Part shown: piece by piece, positions 30,563-38,173 of the stretch | Position numbering within the stretch: the first letter of the stretch is position 1 | Layout: each line of letters begins with the position of its first letter | Source of the DNA: an uncultured Gemmatimonadota bacterium | GTDB taxonomy: Bacteria; Gemmatimonadota; Gemmatimonadetes; Longimicrobiales; Longimicrobiaceae | Length of the DNA: 52,134 nucleotides | Direction: 5' to 3' | Assembly (NCBI GenBank): GCA_902805735.1 | Contig: CADCTW010000123.1 | Coordinates: 1-52,134 of the forward strand | Program-made: the position numbers and the translations under genes | Notes under the pieces: generated by a model | Told to the model about the DNA's origin: nothing | Databases searched by the model: none | The model's input: the letters and a program-made list of their open reading frames with translations, nothing else

Positions 30563-31357
30563 ATGTGCTGCCCTGAGCTCGTACGCTCTGCGCTCGCCGT
30601 CACGCCCGCCCCGGCCGGGACCGGCGAGATCGCGCCCGCGGTCCGGTTCGCGGACCCGGAGGGCGCATCCTTCCGCCGGGTGGCGGACCTGACGCACGTC
30701 ATCACGCCGGGCTTCCCCATCTTCCCCTTCTACAAGCCCTTCGCTATGCGGCAGCTCGCCGCCGTGGAGCGGGAAGGGTTCGGCGCCAACGAGCTGTGCT
30801 ACGCCGAGCACGTGGGGACGCACATCGACGCCCCCGCGCACTTCGTGGCCGGCGGCACGACGGTGGAGCACCTCCCCGCGTCCAGCCTGCTCGCCCCGCT
30901 GGTGGTGGTGTCGCTGGCGGAGCGCGCGGCCCGTGACGAGGACACGCTGCTCGTCGTCGACGACCTGCTGGCGTGGGAGCGGCGGCACGGGCGCATCCCG
31001 GCCGGCGCCGTGGTCGCGCTCCACTCGGGGTGGGAGGAGCGCGTGGGCGACCCCGCCCGCTTCCTCAACGCCGACGCCTCCGGCACGATGCACTCGCCCG
31101 GGTGGAGCGGCGAGGCGGTGGAGTGGATGCTGAACGAGCGCGAGTTCAACGGCATCGCCATCGACACGCTCAGCCTGGACGCCGGCAACTCCGCCACGTA
31201 CCCCGCGCACCGCCACCTCCTGGGGGCGGGGAAGTACGGCCTGGAGAACGTGGCCAACCTGGGCCGCGTCCCCCCGGCCGGCGCCACGCTCGTCGTGGGC
31301 GCGCCCCGGCACGAGGGCGGCACCGGCGGCCCCGCCCGCGTGCTGGCCCTCTTCTGA
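30563..31357 (+). CDS. Cyclase-family (kynurenine formamidase-like) metal hydrolase
   Basis: 264 residues. HVGTHIDAPAHF is the HxGTHxDxPxHF metal-binding signature of the family. LTHVITPGFPIFPF near the N-terminus, ALHSGWEER and IAIDTLSLDAG in the middle, and HRHLLGAGKYGLENVANL near the end fit the cyclase fold. Members hydrolyse formylkynurenine or related amides; the substrate here is not determined. No signal peptide is obvious, although the first 30 residues are poorly conserved in appearance. It precedes the TonB_C-domain protein by 29 bp. Confidence 0.9.
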   Translation: MCCPELVRSALAVTPAPAGTGEIAPAVRFADPEGASFRRVADLTHVITPGFPIFPFYKPFAMRQLAAVEREGFGANELCYAEHVGTHIDAPAHFVAGGTTVEHLPASSLLAPLVVVSLAERAARDEDTLLVVDDLLAWERRHGRIPAGAVVALHSGWEERVGDPARFLNADASGTMHSPGWSGEAVEWMLNEREFNGIAIDTLSLDAGNSATYPAHRHLLGAGKYGLENVANLGRVPPAGATLVVGAPRHEGGTGGPARVLALF

Positions 31358-31386
31358 TCCGCAGTCCCTCAACCGCAGAGCGTTCA

Positions 31387-31950
31387 ATGACGATGCATTC
31401 GCGTATCCCGCTGGCCGCGCTGGCCGCGACCCTCCTGTGCGCTCCCGCCGCGAACGCGCAGGCCGCCGAATCGGCCGACGCGGGGCCCACCTGCGCCGAG
31501 CGCGGCATGCAGCGCCTGGCCGTGATGGTGCCCCCCGGGCGCACCGCGGACGACGTGCGGCAGCTCGCCCAGAACGGCTCCCTGGCGCCCAACGGGACGG
31601 AGGTGTTCATCGTGCCGGCCGGGCACTTCACGGCCATGCGTGACGAGGCGGGCTACCGGTCGCGGATGGACAGGATGATGCACCGCTTCCTGGAGGATGG
31701 CGGCGAGGTGCAGGGTACCGCCAGCATCCTCCTGCTGCTGGATGAGAACGGCGCGGTCACGGAGATCCATCCCAACACGCGCAACAAGCGGCTGGATCGC
31801 GAGATGACGCGGATGTGGACGGGCGCGGCGTTCGAGCCGTACCGCGTGGACGGGTGCCGCGTGCGCGCCTGGATCCACGTCCCGCTCACCTTCTCCTCGG
31901 ACTTCGGCCTCACGGACCGGCGGATCGAGGTCAAGACCAACCAGCCGTAG
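31387..31950 (+). CDS. Exported TonB C-terminal-domain protein
   Basis: 187 residues. A signal peptide (PLAALAATLLCAPAANAQA, cleavage near 25) is followed by about 80 residues of unknown fold, then a TonB_C-like domain: ASILLLLDENGAVTEIHPNT, MWTGAAFEPYRVDGCRVRAW, IHVPLTF. It lacks the membrane anchor and Pro-rich spacer of true TonB (compare 3322), so it should be a soluble periplasmic protein that cannot reach ExbB. A related protein is at 34449. The role is unknown; a decoy or binding module is possible. Confidence 0.75.
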   Translation: MTMHSRIPLAALAATLLCAPAANAQAAESADAGPTCAERGMQRLAVMVPPGRTADDVRQLAQNGSLAPNGTEVFIVPAGHFTAMRDEAGYRSRMDRMMHRFLEDGGEVQGTASILLLLDENGAVTEIHPNTRNKRLDREMTRMWTGAAFEPYRVDGCRVRAWIHVPLTFSSDFGLTDRRIEVKTNQP

Positions 31951-31976
31951 GCCACGCACCGAGACACAGGGAGAAC

Positions 31977-33617
31977 ATGCGCATCCTGACGGCCGTACTC
32001 CTCCTCGCCGCGAGCGCGGCGAGCGCGCAGGCGCCCGACCTGGTGGTCCTTCACGGCGCGGTGTGGACGGGCGTGCCCGGCGCGCCGGACGCGCAGGCGC
32101 TGGCGGTGCGCGGGGGGCGCATCGTGGCCGTGGGGCGCGACGCGGAGGTGCGGCGGCTGGCGGGACCCCGCACCCGCGTGGTGGATGCGCGCGGGCGGAT
32201 GGTGGTGCCGGGGTTCGTGGATTCGCACGTCCATTTCGTGACGGGCGGCTTCTCGCTGGCCTCCGTGCAGCTTCGCGACGCGCGCACGCGGGAGGAGTTC
32301 ATCCGCCGCATCCGCGACTTCGCCAGGACGGTGCCCGCCGGCACCTGGATCACGGAGGGGAACTGGGACCACTCGCTGTGGGGCGGCGAGCTGCCGCGGC
32401 GCGAGTGGGTCGATTCCGTGACTCCCGGGCATCCCGTGTGGATCAGCCGGCTGGACGGGCACATGGCGCTCGCCAACAGCGCCGCCCTGCGCGCCGCCGG
32501 CGTCACCCGCGAAACGCCGGACGTGGAAGGCGGGGAGGTGGTGCGCGGCCCCGACGGCGAGCTCACGGGCGTGCTCAAGGACAACGCGATGGGGCGGGTG
32601 GAGCGCGCGGTGCCGCCCCCCTCCGCCATCATGCAGGACCGGGCGCTGGACGCGGCCATGCGCTACGTGGCGGAGCAGGGGGTGACGGGCGTGCACCACG
32701 TGGGCGGCTGGGACGACCTGGCCGTCTTCCGCCGCGCGCACGCCGCGGGAAGGCTGCGCACCCGCATCTACGCCGCCGTGCCGCTGGACACGTGGGAGCG
32801 GCTGCGCGACACCGTGGCCGCGCGCGGCCGGGGCGACGCGTGGCTGCGCATCGGCGGGCTGAAGGGGTACGTGGACGGGTCGCTGGGGTCGCACACCGCG
32901 GCCTTTCACAAGCCGTTCACCGACGCGCCGGCGGACTCGGGGCTCATCGTGACGCCCCCGGCGGAGCTGGAGCGCTGGATTCGCGGGGCGGACGCGGCGG
33001 GGCTGCAGGTGATGGTGCACGCCATCGGCGACCGCGCCAACTCGCTGATCCTGGACCTCTTCCAGGCCGCCGCGCGCGCCAACGGGCCGCGCGACCGGCG
33101 CTTCCGGGTGGAGCACGCGCAGCACATCGCCCCGGCGGACCTGGCGCGCTTCGGGCGGCTGGGGGTGATCCCCAGCATGCAGCCGTACCACGCCATCGAC
33201 GACGGGCGCTGGGCGGACCGGGTGATCGGCCCCGAGCGGTCGCGCACCACCTACGCCTTCCGCTCGCTGCTGGACGGCGGGGCGCGGCTGGCCTTCGGGA
33301 GCGACTGGTTCGTGGCGCCGCCCACCCCGCTGGAGGGGATCTATGCCGCCGTCACCCGCCGCACGCTGGACGACCGCAACCCCGGCGGCTGGGTCCCCGC
33401 GCAGCGCATCACGGTGGAGGAAGCCCTGCGCGCCTACACGGCGGGCTCCGCCTACGCCGGCTTCGACGAGCGCGAGCGGGGCACGCTGCAGCCCGGCCGC
33501 GCCGCCGACTTCACGATCATCGACCGCGACCTGCGCCGCATCGCCCCGGAGACGATCCGCGACGCGCGCGTGCTGATGACGGTGGTGGACGGGGGCGCGG
33601 TGTACGAGCGTCCGTGA
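31977..33617 (+). CDS. Exported amidohydrolase (YtcJ-like, Amidohydro_3)
   Basis: 546 residues. A signal peptide ends near ASAQA (about residue 18). The N-terminal beta-sandwich precedes GFVDSHVHFVTGG, the HxH metal motif. LKGYVDGSLGSHTAAF, then VMVHAIGDRANSL and FRVEHAQHIAP supply further ligands, and LAFGSDWFVAPPTPLEG has the catalytic Asp. EALRAYTAGSAYAGFDERER is the usual C-terminal motif. It hydrolyses C-N bonds of an unknown substrate, probably in the periplasm. The ribosome-binding GGGAG lies in a family A-like remnant (gagacacaggg). The stop overlaps the next gene by GTGA. Confidence 0.92.
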   Translation: MRILTAVLLLAASAASAQAPDLVVLHGAVWTGVPGAPDAQALAVRGGRIVAVGRDAEVRRLAGPRTRVVDARGRMVVPGFVDSHVHFVTGGFSLASVQLRDARTREEFIRRIRDFARTVPAGTWITEGNWDHSLWGGELPRREWVDSVTPGHPVWISRLDGHMALANSAALRAAGVTRETPDVEGGEVVRGPDGELTGVLKDNAMGRVERAVPPPSAIMQDRALDAAMRYVAEQGVTGVHHVGGWDDLAVFRRAHAAGRLRTRIYAAVPLDTWERLRDTVAARGRGDAWLRIGGLKGYVDGSLGSHTAAFHKPFTDAPADSGLIVTPPAELERWIRGADAAGLQVMVHAIGDRANSLILDLFQAAARANGPRDRRFRVEHAQHIAPADLARFGRLGVIPSMQPYHAIDDGRWADRVIGPERSRTTYAFRSLLDGGARLAFGSDWFVAPPTPLEGIYAAVTRRTLDDRNPGGWVPAQRITVEEALRAYTAGSAYAGFDERERGTLQPGRAADFTIIDRDLRRIAPETIRDARVLMTVVDGGAVYERP

Positions 33618-34345
33618 CGGACGGGGGGTGCCTCAACTGCGGGGCCATGCTGGCGGGCGAGTTCTGCCACCTCTGCGGGCAGAAGAGCGAGCCGCTCGTG
33701 CTCCCCGTGCGCGAGATGGCGGCCGGGCTGGCAGGCGACCTCCTCTCGCTGGACGCGCGCATCGTCCGCACGCTGCGGGGGCTGCTCTTCCGCCCCGGCT
33801 TCCTGACCCGCGAGTACCTGGCGGGACGGCGGGTGGGCTACGTGCCTCCGTTCCGCCTGTACCTGATGGCGAGCGCCGTGAACCTGGCGCTCTCGGCGTG
33901 GCTGCGCTCCAACACTTTCTTCTTCTTCTCCGCCACGCCGGGCGCGGAGAGCGCGCGGACCATCGCCCTCCTCCCGCGGGTGATGTTCCTCCTCCTCCCG
34001 GCTTTCGCGGCGGTGCTGGCGCTGGTGTACCGGGGGCGGATGTTCGCCGAGCACTTCGTATTCGCCCTCCACTTCCACTCCGCCGCCTTCCTCATAGCCA
34101 CCCTCCACGTCCTCCTGGTGGCCCCGGATGCGGGGATCCCCGGGATCCTGGTTCCCGCCGCCCGCCTGCTGGACGCGGTGCTGCAGATCGCCCTCTTCGC
34201 GCACCTCTACCTTTCGCTGCGCCAGGTGTACGGTGGGTCGCGTCTGGCGACGGCCGCTTCGATGGCGGCGGTGCTGGCCGCGTACCTCCTGGTCCTCGTC
34301 GCGGCGCTGGCGCTCACCATCCAGTTCGTGATCCGCTCGGCCTGA
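33614..34345 (+). CDS. DUF3667-like zinc-ribbon membrane protein
   Basis: 243 residues. An N-terminal zinc ribbon (CLNCGAMLAGEFCHLCGQKS, about residues 6-25) is followed by DARIVRTLRGLLFRPGFLTR and EYLAGRRVGYVPPFRLYLMA, which match my memory of DUF3667. About five membrane helices fill the rest. The GTG start overlaps the amidohydrolase stop (GTGA). Function is unknown; the ribbon is expected on the cytoplasmic side. Confidence 0.85.
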   Translation: MTDGGCLNCGAMLAGEFCHLCGQKSEPLVLPVREMAAGLAGDLLSLDARIVRTLRGLLFRPGFLTREYLAGRRVGYVPPFRLYLMASAVNLALSAWLRSNTFFFFSATPGAESARTIALLPRVMFLLLPAFAAVLALVYRGRMFAEHFVFALHFHSAAFLIATLHVLLVAPDAGIPGILVPAARLLDAVLQIALFAHLYLSLRQVYGGSRLATAASMAAVLAAYLLVLVAALALTIQFVIRSA

Positions 34346-34448
34346 ACAGCGGGGCTCACCACAGAGGTACAGGGGAGCGGGATTGCTGCCCCGTGCCGGA
34401 TGGCCCATCTTTGAGGAAGCTTCCGCGACTACCCTCCATCCCACTCCC

Positions 34449-35135
34449 ATGCAGCTCCGAATCCTTGCCTCCGCGGCCCTGCTCGTGCTGGCGGCGGTCC
34501 CCGTCCGCGCCCAGTGCCACTGGGAGGCGGACCTTCCGCGGCGCGCCAGCGATGCGCGCGACGTGCTGGCCTACAGGGCGGTGACGGCCGCGCACCGCTC
34601 CGCCATCGTTTCCGCCGTAGTGGCCGCCGGCGTGGCGGAGCCGAAGGGCGTCGTCGCCGTCACGGCGGAGCGGAATGGCGCGGATGCGCGGGTCCAGGCC
34701 TTCGATACGAACTTCCCCGCCGCCCTGCTCTACCCCCTGACGTCCGCCCTCGCGGAGCCGATGAAGCAGCTCCCCGCCCAGGGCATGCGCCGCGTCGCGA
34801 CCCTGGTGAGGCTGGATACGGTCGCCCTTCCGCCGGCGCGCGCCGACGGGAAGCGGCGCGAGTGCAAGCCGATCCTGGTGAACCGGATGACCTTCGTGGA
34901 CGAGCTGAACCGCTGGCGCGACTCCCCGGAGGGAGAGACGCGCCAGCGCGCCGAGGTGGGAATGGTCGTGGACCGGGATGGCCGCGTGCGGCACGTGGAG
35001 ATCCTGGCGCCCAGCGGGTCGGAGCGGTTCGACCAGTTTGCCCGGCGGCTCGCGGCGGGCGCCCAGATGCGGCCGGCCACCGAGGACGGCGTTCCCATGG
35101 ATGCCTGGGTGCGCCTGCCGATCAGCGTCCAGTAA
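34449..35135 (+). CDS. Exported TonB C-terminal-domain protein (second)
   Basis: 228 residues. The signal peptide ends near VRAQC (about residue 24). A central region of unknown fold precedes a TonB_C-like domain, AEVGMVVDRDGRVRHVEILA then AAGAQMRPATEDGVPMDAWV. Like the protein at 31387 it has no membrane anchor or Pro-rich spacer. The ATG follows ccactccc without a visible ribosome-binding site. The short gap before it carries a remnant of the family A arm (aacagcggggctcac). Function unknown. Confidence 0.72.
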   Translation: MQLRILASAALLVLAAVPVRAQCHWEADLPRRASDARDVLAYRAVTAAHRSAIVSAVVAAGVAEPKGVVAVTAERNGADARVQAFDTNFPAALLYPLTSALAEPMKQLPAQGMRRVATLVRLDTVALPPARADGKRRECKPILVNRMTFVDELNRWRDSPEGETRQRAEVGMVVDRDGRVRHVEILAPSGSERFDQFARRLAAGAQMRPATEDGVPMDAWVRLPISVQ

Positions 35136-35164
35136 TCCGAAACTTCCCGCCGGCCGGGCGCGTC

Positions 35165-35193
35165 TTGAAGCGCGTCCCGCGGGCGGGTATACT
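35165..35193 (+). promoter_or_regulatory. speD promoter
   Basis: TTGAAG (35165-35170), a 17-bp spacer and TATACT (35188-35193) form a strong sigma70-like promoter. Transcription would start near 35200, about 28 bases before the speD start. The arms gcgggcg (35179-35185) and cgcccgc (35195-35201) flank the -10, a possible operator or an early-transcript hairpin. Confidence 0.75.
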
Positions 35194-35227
35194 ACGCCCG
35201 CCCCCGTCTCCCCTGCCGAACTCCGCC

Positions 35228-35605
35228 TTGCCCGCACACACCCTGACCGACGGCCGCGAGTGGCTGGTGGAGGCGCATGGGTGCCGTGAGGCGCCGCTGG
35301 CAGACGCCGGCGAGCTGCGGCTGCTGTTCGCCGCCATGGTGCGCGGCCTGGGGCTGCATCCCGTGGGCGAGCCGCTCTGGCACAAGTTCCCCGGGCCCGG
35401 CGGCGTCACGGGGATGGTGCTGCTGGCCGAGAGCCACCTGACCGTGCACACCTTTCCCGAGCACGGCTCGCTCTGCCTCAACCTGTTCTGCTGCCGTCCG
35501 CGGCCGGAGTGGGCGTTCGAGGACGAGCTGCGCGCCCGCTTCGGCGCGGAGAGCGTGACGGTGCGCATGGTGGAGCGCCCCTACGCCGCGCTGGTGGCGC
35601 CGTGA
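35228..35605 (+). CDS. speD: S-adenosylmethionine decarboxylase (prokaryotic class)
   Basis: 125 residues, normal for the small bacterial enzyme. VLLAESHLTVHTFPEHG holds the autocleavage Ser (in ESH) that becomes the pyruvoyl group and the processing His in HTFPE. The Cys in SLCLNLFCC is the catalytic acid position. It makes decarboxylated AdoMet, the aminopropyl donor for spermidine synthase (38174). The start is a TTG without a Shine-Dalgarno; the nearby promoter leaves no room for a longer one, since a TTG at 35165 is in the -35. Its stop overlaps the DUF4178 gene by GTGA. Confidence 0.93.
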   Translation: MPAHTLTDGREWLVEAHGCREAPLADAGELRLLFAAMVRGLGLHPVGEPLWHKFPGPGGVTGMVLLAESHLTVHTFPEHGSLCLNLFCCRPRPEWAFEDELRARFGAESVTVRMVERPYAALVAP

Positions 35606-37497
35606 CGACGGCCCAGTGCCCGAGCTGCGGCGGGCCAGTGGAGTTCCGCTGGGCGGACGCCGTGCAGACCGTCTGCCCCTACTGCTCGTCCGTGCTGGTG
35701 CGGCACGACGTGGCGTTGGAGCGGGTGGGAAAGGTGTCGGCGCCCCCGCGTGCCGACTCGCGCATCCAGCTCGGCACCGCGGGGGTGTACCGCGGGCGCA
35801 GCTTCACGGTGGTGGGCCGCCTCGCGTACGCTTGGGAGCGGGGCGCGTGGAACGAGTGGCACGTGGTCACCGGCGACGGACGCAGCGGGTGGCTGGCGGA
35901 GGCGGACGGCGAGCTGTCGATGACCGTCCTCGCCGCGCCGCCGCCTACGCTTCCCCCGGCGGAGCGGGTCAGCGTGGGCGCGGAGGTGGAGTGGGGCGGG
36001 GAGCGGATGCAGGTGACGGAGGTGGTGCGCGCGCGCTACGCCGGCACGGAGGGCGACCTCCCTTTCGCGTACTGGGACAAGGACGAGATCCTCTTCGCCG
36101 ACCTGCGCTCGGGCGGCTCGCGGGTGGGCACCATCGACTACAGCGAGTCGCCGCCCCTGCTCTTCGCGGGCGAGTGGGTGGATTGGGACGCGCTGGGGCT
36201 GACCAACCTGCGCGACCTGGCGGCGGCGCGGGCCCAGCAGGTGCGCACCATGAACTGCCCCCGCTGCGGCGGCGCGGTGGAGGTGCGGGCCGCGGGGCGC
36301 ACGGTGACGGTGGCGTGCGGGTCGTGCGGCTCGCTGCTGGACGCGCAGGACCCGGGGCTGCGCGTGGTGCAGAGCTTCCAGGAGCGGGCGATGCACACGC
36401 CGCGCATCCCGCTGGGCACGCGCGGGCGCATGCACGGGGTGCAGTGGGAGGTGATCGGGTTCCAGATCCGCTCCGTGAAGGAGGAGGGGATCGAGTACCC
36501 GTGGAGCGAGTACGTGCTCTACCACCCCGAGCGAGGCTTCCGCTACCTCACGGAAGAGGCCGGCCACTGGACGGACGCCGTCCCCCTGCACGGAGTCCCC
36601 ACGCTGGCGATGGCGGGCGGGCGCCCCACGGCCACGCTCAACGGCGAGCGCTTCAAGCACTACGCGACCGACGAGGCCACCACCACCTTCGTTCTCGGCG
36701 AGTTCCCGTGGGAGGTGCGCGTGGGCGACGCCGAGGTGGTGCGCGACTTCGTGCACCCGCCCCGCATGCTCTCCGGCGAGGACACGGCGGGCGAGACGGC
36801 GTGGTCCATCGCCGAGTACGTCGCCCCGGCCACCATCTGGAAGACCTTTGGGCTTCCCGGCGCGCCCCGGCCGCCCCGGGGGGTGTTCGCCTGCCAGCCG
36901 TCGCCGCACACCGGGCGCGCGAAGCGCTACGGGCGCGTGTTCGGAGTCCTGGCGGCGCTCTTCCTGGTGCTGGCCGTGGGGCGCTGCTCCACCGCGAAGA
37001 TGGAGCGGGTGTTCCACGAGAGCTACGTCTTCGACCTCGGAGTCCCGGATGAAGCCAGCTCGGTGGATGCGGGCCCCATCGTCCTCACGGGGAAGGCCGC
37101 GCCCCTCCAGGTGGAGGTGAACACCTCCCTGAACAACGCGTGGGCCTTCTTCGCCTTCGCCCTGGTGAACGAGGAGACGGGGCGGCGGCTGGAGTTCGCG
37201 CGCGAGATCAGCGAGTACAACGGAGTGGAGGGCGGCGAAAGCTGGAGCGAGGGCTCGCCGAACGACGAGGTGCGCCTCCCCGCGGTGCCGCCGGGCCGCT
37301 ACCGGCTCCAGATCGACCCGGAGGCCGAGACGCAGGTGGCGTACACCGTCACGCTGACGCACGACGTGCCGGGCTTCGGCATCTTCATCACGGCTTTCAT
37401 CCTCCTCGCGGCCCCCGCCGCGCTGGTCGCCATGTCCGCCGCCGGCTTCGAGGCCGGGCGCTGGGCCGAGAGCGACTACGCCCCGGACGACGATTGA
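35602..37497 (+). CDS. Tandem DUF4178 zinc-ribbon membrane protein
   Basis: 631 residues. Two zinc ribbons (CPSCGG..CPYCSS, residues 6-28; CPRCGG..CGSCGS, about 218-240) each precede a DUF4178-like beta domain containing RGRSFTVVGRLAYAWERGAW and GVQWEVIGFQIRSV with EYPWSEYVLYHPERGFRYLT. A membrane helix (about 445-465) leads to a periplasmic-type beta region, and a second helix is near the end. DUF4178 genes are repeatedly found next to speD, DUF350 and spermidine-synthase genes, as here. The biochemical role is unknown. The GTG start overlaps speD by 4 bp. Confidence 0.88.
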   Translation: MTTAQCPSCGGPVEFRWADAVQTVCPYCSSVLVRHDVALERVGKVSAPPRADSRIQLGTAGVYRGRSFTVVGRLAYAWERGAWNEWHVVTGDGRSGWLAEADGELSMTVLAAPPPTLPPAERVSVGAEVEWGGERMQVTEVVRARYAGTEGDLPFAYWDKDEILFADLRSGGSRVGTIDYSESPPLLFAGEWVDWDALGLTNLRDLAAARAQQVRTMNCPRCGGAVEVRAAGRTVTVACGSCGSLLDAQDPGLRVVQSFQERAMHTPRIPLGTRGRMHGVQWEVIGFQIRSVKEEGIEYPWSEYVLYHPERGFRYLTEEAGHWTDAVPLHGVPTLAMAGGRPTATLNGERFKHYATDEATTTFVLGEFPWEVRVGDAEVVRDFVHPPRMLSGEDTAGETAWSIAEYVAPATIWKTFGLPGAPRPPRGVFACQPSPHTGRAKRYGRVFGVLAALFLVLAVGRCSTAKMERVFHESYVFDLGVPDEASSVDAGPIVLTGKAAPLQVEVNTSLNNAWAFFAFALVNEETGRRLEFAREISEYNGVEGGESWSEGSPNDEVRLPAVPPGRYRLQIDPEAETQVAYTVTLTHDVPGFGIFITAFILLAAPAALVAMSAAGFEAGRWAESDYAPDDD

Positions 37498-37498
37498 G

Positions 37499-37730
37499 GG
37501 CCCTCACCCGGCAGCTTACAGCTGCCACCCTCTCCCACAAACCGCGTGGGAGAGGGGACGAGTTCGGGCGCGGTGGGGCAGGGTGCCGCGCCATCTCGAA
37601 CGCTCCTGCAGAAACAGCGGGGCTCGCACGGAGACACAGAGAGGTCTCGGCCGTAAACGCAGGCGAAGTATTCCCCTCCCAGGGCAGTTCCTGGGAGAGG
37701 GTGGCAGCTGTAAGCTGCCGGGTGAGGGCC
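37499..37730. repeat. Family C long inverted repeat, copy C2
   Basis: The left arm (37499-37559) carries ccctcacccggcagcttaca and a ctctcccacaaaccgcgtgggagag hairpin (arms ctctccca/tgggagag). The right arm (37670-37730) is the complement. A half copy of family A (gctcgcacggagacacagag, 37623-37642) sits inside the centre, so repeats are nested. The element separates the DUF4178 gene from the downstream small genes. Confidence 0.9.
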
Positions 37731-37756
37731 TCCCGTTCCCCGTTCCCCGTTCCCCA

Positions 37757-37948
37757 ATGCAAGGTCCCCGCATCTACCTCCTCTACGGCCTCGCCGTCCT
37801 CGGGCTGCTGGGCTGGGTGGAGTACACCGGGTGGAGCATGACGTCGGTCAACGAGTCGCGCGAGGGGGCCCCGCGGTCCGTGCGTGACAATCCCGGGGCG
37901 AACCGCCCCATCTACGGCGGCTCCGGCCGCTACGTCGGCGGAAAGTAA
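37757..37948 (+). CDS. Small single-pass membrane protein
   Basis: 63 residues. One hydrophobic helix (IYLLYGLAVLGLLGWVEYTG, about 6-25) is followed by a polar tail ending RPIYGGSGRYVGGK, rich in Gly, Tyr and Arg. Such small one-helix proteins with Gly-rich tails recur next to DUF350 genes in my recollection. The ATG at 37757 lacks a strong ribosome-binding site. It lies 10 bp before DUF350 and is probably part of the same complex. Confidence 0.72.
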   Translation: MQGPRIYLLYGLAVLGLLGWVEYTGWSMTSVNESREGAPRSVRDNPGANRPIYGGSGRYVGGK

Positions 37949-37958
37949 AGGCGATCAC

Positions 37959-38171
37959 ATGAACCAGTTAGCGAACGACATCCTGGCCGTCGTCATCTAC
38001 TCCCTGCTGGGGATCGTGATCCTGGCGGTGGCGCTCGTGGTGGTGGACCGGATGACGCCGGGGACGCTGTGGAAGGAGCTGATCGAGGAGCACAACACCG
38101 CGCTCGCCATCGTGATGGGGGCGGTGGTGATCGCCTTCGCGATCGTCATCAGCGCGGCCATCGTGGGCTGA
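37959..38171 (+). CDS. DUF350 membrane protein
   Basis: 70 residues with two membrane helices joined by VVDRMTPGTLWKELIEEHNT, where the D..TP....I...N pattern is the DUF350 hallmark. AIVMGAVVIAFAIVISAAIV is the second helix. The usual DUF350 protein has two such repeats; this one has a single repeat and might form dimers. The next gene starts 2 bp after its stop. DUF350 proteins are thought to be integral inner-membrane partners of polyamine or envelope-stress genes; their function is unproven. Confidence 0.85.
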   Translation: MNQLANDILAVVIYSLLGIVILAVALVVVDRMTPGTLWKELIEEHNTALAIVMGAVVIAFAIVISAAIVG

Positions 38172-38173
38172 GC

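Noticed and set aside
34346..34448. Full family A palindrome after the DUF3667 gene
   Set aside because: Only aacagcggggctcac and acagaggtacag remain on one side with no facing arm, so it was noted as a remnant and not listed as a repeat.
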